A stretch of 10,644 nt of DNA from an uncultured Eubacteriales bacterium (GTDB lineage: Bacteria > Bacillota > Clostridia > Oscillospirales > Acutalibacteraceae): NCBI GenBank assembly GCA_934465125.1, contig CAKSKO010000019.1:1-10644 (forward strand), in the 5' to 3' direction. Made by a program: the position numbers and the translations under genes. A model generated the notes under the pieces. It saw nothing but the letters and a program-made list of their open reading frames with translations, was not told the origin of the DNA and did not search any database. Below are positions 6,581 through 10,644 of this stretch, in pieces. The number at the start of each line of letters is the position of its first letter. Within the stretch, counting starts at the first letter, position 1.

Positions 6581-7324
6581 TTATACAATTTCCATATTGG
6601 GATAAACTTTCTGCAAAAATTCATCAGGATAATGTTTATCTAAAAATACAGCAAATTGATTGGTAGCGGGGATGTCATAATTACGGTCAGTTGCTCTTTT
6701 TATAGCACTTGCCGAAATAAAAATATCAAAAACCATAAAAAAGAATAAAAACCAAGTAATCCATTTGCCAATTTTGTTTGGAATTTTTTCTATCATCCTG
6801 CTACAGAATGGATAAATATGTTTAATGTACAATAATCCAAGAAAACCCCAACAGATAGCATACATCAAATTAGTTCTTCCATTTAAGTTCAGGGGAGAGT
6901 CACTGTATTCCCAGGATAATGTTCCAAGGGCCATTTCCTGAAACCAAGAACAAAAATATTCAAATAAGGCACCAATGAGAGCACAGAGCGTAAAGATAAA
7001 AATACTGTTGTACTTTCTCAGACGGTAAAGAAGTATGGTGAATAACACGGCGCCAAAACCATATACAGGACTAAACGGACCATAGATCAATCCTTTCCTG
7101 CTTTCTATTTTTCCAGTTCCGGCTAGCGTCCAGATGGTTTCAATAATTACCCCAATGACACATCCGATTGCAAAAATCCACATCAGTTTATAAAAGTTAA
7201 TTCCGTTAGCAAAAGACTTTTTTTCGTTGTAAGTATTTTTTGATTTAGATGAGTGTGGGTCGGGAGTAATTAACTGTTGAGTAACTTTTTGAGGACAAGA
7301 GGGAACATGTTCCTCTACTTGCAT
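6581..7324 (-). CDS. CmpB-family multi-pass membrane protein (putative ABC transporter permease, PF06541-like)
   Basis: 247 residues. A polar cytoplasmic N-terminus (1-45) is followed by about five membrane helices (roughly 46-67, 84-102, 108-128, 153-168, 187-207) and a polar C-terminus. The family marks are GLIYGPFSPVYGFGA (78-92) and LNLNGRTNLMYAICWGFLG (145-163), which I recognise from proteins usually called putative ABC transporter permease or CmpB. That name is weakly founded, and no ATPase gene is nearby. GAGGG 7 nt before the ATG supports the start. It begins 35 nt after the stop of the UbiB-like gene on the same strand, with no promoter seen between them, so the two are probably co-transcribed and may act together at the membrane. 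The transported substrate, if any, is unknown. Confidence 0.85.
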   Translation of the reverse strand: MQVEEHVPSCPQKVTQQLITPDPHSSKSKNTYNEKKSFANGINFYKLMWIFAIGCVIGVIIETIWTLAGTGKIESRKGLIYGPFSPVYGFGAVLFTILLYRLRKYNSIFIFTLCALIGALFEYFCSWFQEMALGTLSWEYSDSPLNLNGRTNLMYAICWGFLGLLYIKHIYPFCSRMIEKIPNKIGKWITWFLFFFMVFDIFISASAIKRATDRNYDIPATNQFAVFLDKHYPDEFLQKVYPNMEIV

Positions 7325-7359
7325 CTATCATCCCTCTCTTCCATTAAAAAATAATATTG

Positions 7360-9027
7360 CTATTTCTTTCGAATAATCCGAATCGTTAGCCACGTGATTA
7401 AAATAATAGAAATAACAAATAGAACAATACCTAAAATGGGAATTCCCCAGATTTTGGGGGTCATATTTGTTGTAAAGATGGAACAAGCACCGATTAATAA
7501 ACTAACAGAGATTAAACAAATAATCAGTTTATTAATGATTTTGTCAACAGAAGAAAGCGAGTCTTCCGATACAGTCAGTTTCAAGTTCAGCTTTGTTTGC
7601 CCCTCTACTGCCATTTTTAAAATATCAGAAATTTGCGTAATCATATCAACAGTCTTATCAGTAGATTCAAACGAAGTAGGAGACTGCACGACCTGTACAG
7701 GAGGTTGCACAACTGGTGAGGAGCTAGCAGATACAGTAGCGGGTGTCGTTTCCTTTGAGTAAGTTTCTCCAGCACTTACTTGCGAAGCTTTTGTTTCTTC
7801 CTTTAGGGGAACCTGATAAAATAGAGAAAGCATATTAAAGGTAGGGTCAAGTTGCTTTAATAGATTATCGATTGCAATTAAACCTAGGCAAAGCATTGAA
7901 AAGCCTTCAGGTAAAGAAATCTCGTTTTCATTGAGCAAAACAACAAATTCTTTGATGAGTTTTGACAGATCAAGGCTCTGCATGTCTGCACCATCATATT
8001 TCGCAACCATGTTGTCAAGACTTGCATAAAGTTTTGAATTGCTTACCTTTCCATCATTAATTCCGATTGCTACCAATACATTTTTAAGTTCTACAAGATC
8101 ATGTTTTTGAATGGCCTCAATTGCTTTTGTTAGTAGTTCTCTTTCAGCTAAAGATAAATTTCCCATCAGACTGAAGTTTAGCCAAACGATTCTTCCGTTT
8201 TTAGCTAATATATTTTTAGGCGATGGGTCAGCATGGAAAAAACCGTCTTCCATAAACTGTTTGACATAATTATTTGCAAGAGTTTCTGTGAGATCTTTTA
8301 AATTATACCCCAATGACTCTAATTGTTCCGTATCAGTGATTTCAATCCCATCAATGTATTCCATAACTAAAATATGTGAGGTAGTATATTTTTGATCAAT
8401 TTTCGGTGAAATAACAGAGCTTATATTTGCATTCAAATCATAAAACCGTTCTGCGTTTTTTGCTTCTAGTAGGTAATTCATCTCTTGCTCAGCAATGGTC
8501 CATAATTCATCCAAAACAATATTTAAATCGATTGGGCTTTCGGTGCTGGACTCCAAACGTAAGACATTAAGTGCTTTTTTTAATAATGAAACATCCTGTG
8601 AGATGATTTCACTAACGCCTGGACGCTGTACCTTAATAATTACTTGCGGTCCATCCTTTAAAGTTGCTTTATGCGACTGTGAAATAGAAGAAAGGGAAAT
8701 AGGAGTTTCGTCTATTTCTGAAAATATTTCGTCAATCGGTAATCCATATTCTTGTTCCATAATTTGTTCTAGCTCATTGTAGTCCATGGGATCTATTGAG
8801 CTTTCAAGAGTTTTGAGTTCATCGCGGAAATCTTTTGGTAAAATATCCTGACGGCTCGCCATGATTTGTCCAAGTCTGACAAAGCATGGTCCAAGATCCT
8901 GAAGTAAAAGTTTTAACTTTTCAGGAGTCAGTACTTTGGTAGATTCGTTAGCCATTAAAATTTCAAGAATTTCCTTTAAGCGCTTTTTGTTATCTTGGGT
9001 AGGATTGAGAGTGTTGTTTTGTTTCAT
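7360..9027 (-). CDS. AarF/ABC1/UbiB-family kinase-like membrane protein with degenerate catalytic motifs
   Basis: 555 residues. An ABC1 kinase-like domain (about 40-400) is followed by a Ser/Thr/Pro/Gln-rich linker (about 411-458) and two C-terminal membrane helices (about 500-518 and 526-547), typical of the UbiB family. ABC1 motifs align clearly but are altered: KxGQ is RLGQ (51-54), the Ala-rich loop is SLSSISQSH (111-119), ExD is EMN (182-184), the catalytic loop HADPHPGN is HADPSPKN (265-272), and DFG is NFS (284-286). The VIIK lysine (132) and loop Asp267 and Asn272 remain. The aligned frame can start at 9075, but AAAGGAT (9035-9041) lies 7 nt before the ATG at 9027, so I chose that. 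Relatives act in ubiquinone synthesis or lipid homeostasis; an anaerobe of this type would lack ubiquinone. First gene of an operon with the CmpB-like gene. Probable pseudokinase or ATP-binding regulator. Confidence 0.9.
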   Translation of the reverse strand: MKQNNTLNPTQDNKKRLKEILEILMANESTKVLTPEKLKLLLQDLGPCFVRLGQIMASRQDILPKDFRDELKTLESSIDPMDYNELEQIMEQEYGLPIDEIFSEIDETPISLSSISQSHKATLKDGPQVIIKVQRPGVSEIISQDVSLLKKALNVLRLESSTESPIDLNIVLDELWTIAEQEMNYLLEAKNAERFYDLNANISSVISPKIDQKYTTSHILVMEYIDGIEITDTEQLESLGYNLKDLTETLANNYVKQFMEDGFFHADPSPKNILAKNGRIVWLNFSLMGNLSLAERELLTKAIEAIQKHDLVELKNVLVAIGINDGKVSNSKLYASLDNMVAKYDGADMQSLDLSKLIKEFVVLLNENEISLPEGFSMLCLGLIAIDNLLKQLDPTFNMLSLFYQVPLKEETKASQVSAGETYSKETTPATVSASSSPVVQPPVQVVQSPTSFESTDKTVDMITQISDILKMAVEGQTKLNLKLTVSEDSLSSVDKIINKLIICLISVSLLIGACSIFTTNMTPKIWGIPILGIVLFVISIILITWLTIRIIRKK

Positions 9028-9034
9028 TTTAACG

Positions 9035-9041
9035 ATCCTTT
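9035..9041 (-). promoter_or_regulatory. Ribosome binding site fixing the UbiB-like start
   Basis: AAAGGAT on the - strand, 7 nt before ATG at 9027-9025. The upstream in-frame ATG at 9075 has no comparable site, so the 16-residue extension is probably not translated. Confidence 0.75.
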
Positions 9042-9177
9042 CAATCTGAATTTTAGTATATGTTTTACCCAGCACAGAGGATTAGCCCGTTAAGTAGTTC
9101 ATGTCATCAAATTATAGTTGTTATGCTGCTTAATAAAAATAACTAAAATTCTTTGCTTAGTTTATAGTAATAACCTT

Positions 9178-9206
9178 ATTATAAATGAAAAATTTTTTAA
9201 TGTAAA
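9178..9206 (-). promoter_or_regulatory. Near-consensus sigma-A promoter of the UbiB-like/CmpB-like operon
   Basis: On the - strand: TTTACA (9206-9201), 17-bp spacer, TATAAT (9183-9178). Transcription should start near 9171, leaving an untranslated leader of about 145 nt before the ATG at 9027. The rest of 9028-9282 is very AT-rich; I see no convincing terminator for the upstream metAA gene in it. Confidence 0.8.
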
Positions 9207-9282
9207 TAATAAAACAAAGAATTATAATAAATTACATAATTTTTAAAAAGTGTAAGAGCTAGTTAATTTCATTCCTAGTATT

Positions 9283-10206
9283 TCAAATATGATCCAACAT
9301 TTTAAGATCGTAGGGTGTTCTTTGATATACATAATAGTTTAGCCAATTTGAAAAAAGTAAATGAGCAGTGCTGCGCCAGGTGATAGGAGGAGATTCGGAT
9401 GGATCATCCTTTGGAAAATAGTTTTGAGGTAGCGGTGGATTTGTCTGCTTTTGTAAATCGCGAAGATATTCTGATAAAAGAGTAGTACGATCGTATTCAA
9501 AATGTCCAGTGATAAAAAATTGTCTGCCATTTTTATGAGCAATGATTGCGGTGCCCGCTTGTTCTGATTTTGCTAAAGTAATTAAATCGCTATGCTTATT
9601 TAGGTTCTCGGGGGTAGTCTCCGTATATCTTGAATGCGGGAGAAAGAATTGATCGTCAAATCCTCTCATCAATGGATGCAGGGGAGCTGTTACATAATGA
9701 GAATAAATACCTGAGAGTTTTTTGTTTAATAGATGTTTTGGAATTTGATAGTGATAGTAAAGAGCAGCTTGCGCTCCCCAACAGATATGCATCGTTGAAT
9801 AAACATGATGTTTTGACCATTCCATGATTCTACAAAGTTCATCCCAGTAGTCAATAGCTTCAAATTTCATAAGCTCTACCGGCGCACCGGTGATAATCAT
9901 CCCATCATATTTTTGATCTTGAATTTGATCAAAGGTTTTATAAAAGGTTGTTAGATGTTCCTTTGAAATATTCTTCGCAACATATGTTGCGGTTTGCAGC
10001 AGTTCGACGTCAACTTGGAGGGGAGTATTTCCTAGTAATCGTAAGAACTGTGTTTCTGTTTCAATTTTAGTTGGCATCAAATTGAGGATCACAATTTTAA
10101 TCGGTCGGATATCCTGGGATATAGCCCTTTTATTCGTCATGACGAAGATATTTTCAGATTCTAGAACTCTTTGTGCAGGCAAAGCATCCTGAATTTTAAT
10201 AGGCAT
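9283..10206 (-). CDS. metAA: Homoserine O-acetyltransferase (MetA family)
   Basis: Cytoplasmic enzyme that acylates L-homoserine, the committed step from homoserine to methionine. 307 residues, full length for the family, start supported by GGGAGGT 5 nt before the ATG. The catalytic triad is present at canonical numbers: Cys142 in HICWGAQAALYYHY, His235 and Glu237 in ITGHFEYDR, plus homoserine-binding Arg249. The acyl-donor position is Glu111 in ITGAPVELMKF. In characterised MetA proteins Glu111 goes with acetyl-CoA (as in Bacillus cereus) and Gly111 with succinyl-CoA (as in Escherichia coli), so O-acetylhomoserine is the predicted product, despite the common annotation as succinyltransferase. 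It has its own promoter and no methionine genes alongside. It is divergent from the rRNA promoters. Confidence 0.97.
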   Translation of the reverse strand: MPIKIQDALPAQRVLESENIFVMTNKRAISQDIRPIKIVILNLMPTKIETETQFLRLLGNTPLQVDVELLQTATYVAKNISKEHLTTFYKTFDQIQDQKYDGMIITGAPVELMKFEAIDYWDELCRIMEWSKHHVYSTMHICWGAQAALYYHYQIPKHLLNKKLSGIYSHYVTAPLHPLMRGFDDQFFLPHSRYTETTPENLNKHSDLITLAKSEQAGTAIIAHKNGRQFFITGHFEYDRTTLLSEYLRDLQKQTNPPLPQNYFPKDDPSESPPITWRSTAHLLFSNWLNYYVYQRTPYDLKMLDHI

Positions 10207-10253
10207 AAAAGACCTCCCTGATTCATCAATGAAAATTGCTTAAAATTAAAAAT

Positions 10254-10282
10254 AGTATAACAAATAGAGAGTAGTTGTTCAA
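10254..10282 (-). promoter_or_regulatory. Sigma-A promoter of metAA
   Basis: On the - strand: TTGAAC (10282-10277), 17-bp spacer, TATACT (10259-10254). Expected start near 10247 gives a leader of only about 40 nt, too short for a SAM riboswitch or T-box, so any methionine control would have to be by a protein or elsewhere. Confidence 0.8.
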
Positions 10283-10317
10283 CTGAAAGGTTTATTGTTT
10301 TCTATGGTATACAGAGT

Positions 10318-10349
10318 TAAATAACTAAAAAATAAAAAAATAAAAAAAG
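10318..10349 (+). promoter_or_regulatory. A-rich UP-element-like tract upstream of rRNA promoter P1
   Basis: A run of almost pure A/T with phased A-tracts ends 3 bp before the P1 -35 box. Such tracts bind the RNA polymerase alpha C-terminal domain and are usual upstream of rRNA promoters. Confidence 0.65.
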
Positions 10350-10352
10350 TAG

Positions 10353-10382
10353 TTGACAAAAGGAAGTGGGATGTGGTATGAT
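10353..10382 (+). promoter_or_regulatory. Tandem rRNA-operon promoter P1
   Basis: TTGACA (10353-10358), 18-bp spacer, TATGAT (10377-10382). It is the farthest upstream of three and has no open reading frame of note downstream in the window. Confidence 0.85.
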
Positions 10383-10457
10383 AGCGAAGCCGTCGAAAAA
10401 ACGGGAAGCGAGAAGAGAAGAGTTTGAAAAAAGATTTAAAAAATCTCAAAAAACTTC

Positions 10458-10486
10458 TTGACAAACGGCGGAAGAGGTGCTACAAT
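10458..10486 (+). promoter_or_regulatory. Tandem rRNA-operon promoter P2
   Basis: TTGACA (10458-10463), 17-bp spacer, TACAAT (10481-10486). An A-rich upstream tract precedes it. GCAGTC follows 11 nt after the first -10 base, as in P3. Confidence 0.88.
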
Positions 10487-10513
10487 AAGTAGCAGTCGCC
10501 CAAAAGAAAAGTG

Positions 10514-10542
10514 TTGACAAACTGGACGGGATATGGTACAGT
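10514..10542 (+). promoter_or_regulatory. Tandem rRNA-operon promoter P3
   Basis: TTGACA (10514-10519), 17-bp spacer, TACAGT (10537-10542). It is the closest to the rRNA leader; transcription is expected to start near 10549. Confidence 0.85.
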
Positions 10543-10548
10543 ATATGC

Positions 10549-10644
10549 AGTCACTTTTGAAAAGGGAGCGACGGAGACAGGACCTTGAAAATTAAACAAC
10601 ACGAAAGAGGACCCGTAATTAATTTGAGAGAATACAAGAAGTAT
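10549..10644 (+). other. 5' leader of a 16S rRNA precursor (start only)
   Basis: Non-coding sequence after P3 contains CCTTGAAAATTAAACAAC (10583-10600), which resembles the TTGAAAACTRAACA-type segment that precedes 16S genes in many Bacillota. No part of 16S itself is visible, so the mature rRNA should begin beyond the right edge. The identification is an inference from the three promoters plus this motif. Confidence 0.75.

Noticed and set aside
7394..7762. 122-codon open frame on the + strand
   Set aside because: Antisense shadow of the linker and membrane part of the UbiB-like gene.
8495..8782. 95-codon open frame on the + strand
   Set aside because: Antisense shadow of the conserved ABC1 kinase-like domain.
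7360..9027. Pseudogene call for the UbiB-like gene because of its missing motifs
   Set aside because: The frame is full length with a strong promoter, a good ribosome binding site and intact C-terminal membrane helices, so an altered but maintained protein is more likely.
9630..9827. 65-codon open frame on the + strand
   Set aside because: Antisense to the conserved MetA core; no ribosome binding site or protein features.
10207..10260. SAM riboswitch or T-box before metAA
   Set aside because: A good promoter at 10254-10282 leaves only about 40 nt of leader, with no room for either structure.
10279..10464. 61-codon open frame on the - strand
   Set aside because: It lies over the rRNA promoter array and its Phe/Ser-rich translation comes from A/G-rich DNA read backwards.
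1..10644. CRISPR array, tRNA genes or prophage genes
   Set aside because: No regularly spaced direct repeats, no cloverleaf-like sequence and no phage-type genes were seen on either strand.

Overview
The window looks like chromosomal DNA of a low-GC Clostridia, most likely Lachnospiraceae or a close relative. This rests on AT-rich intergenic DNA, strong AGGAGG-type ribosome binding sites, sigma-A promoters, a class D-type sortase and an rRNA leader of Bacillota type. The genus cannot be fixed from this sequence.

Left part, + strand: the 3' portion of a glycogen phosphorylase gene (glgP) enters from the left edge. A clear promoter then drives a compact three-gene sortase cassette ending in a perfect 12-bp hairpin terminator. 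The genes encode a 198-residue secreted protein with an odd C-terminal sorting-like signal (IKATG, then a membrane segment and a basic residue), a class D-type sortase with a complete His/Cys/Arg active site, and a four-helix membrane protein of unknown function. Next is a monocistronic fold-type I aminotransferase of the class Ic aspartate aminotransferase type. It starts at TTG and has its own promoter and terminator.

Middle: a decayed IS200/IS605-type element (about 5.94-6.58 kb) with a broken tnpA Y1 transposase gene, flanked by hairpins. The right-end hairpins directly abut, and probably terminate, the convergent operon.

Right part, - strand: an AarF/ABC1/UbiB-type kinase-like gene followed by a CmpB-family (PF06541-like) membrane protein gene form an operon with a near-consensus promoter and a leader of about 145 nt. 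The kinase has lost several hallmark residues, including the DFG aspartate, and is probably a pseudokinase or an atypical ATP-binding protein. Upstream on the same strand is homoserine O-acetyltransferase (metAA type; Glu111 points to acetyl-CoA), which enters methionine synthesis from homoserine. Its leader is short and has no room for a SAM riboswitch.

Right edge: a non-coding stretch on the + strand carries three tandem strong promoters (each TTGACA) with A-rich upstream tracts, then an rRNA-leader-like sequence. This is almost certainly the promoter region of an rRNA operon whose 16S gene begins just beyond the window.

Most genes are housekeeping. The parts most worth a second look are the sortase cassette with its non-canonical signal and the degenerate UbiB-like protein paired with a CmpB protein.
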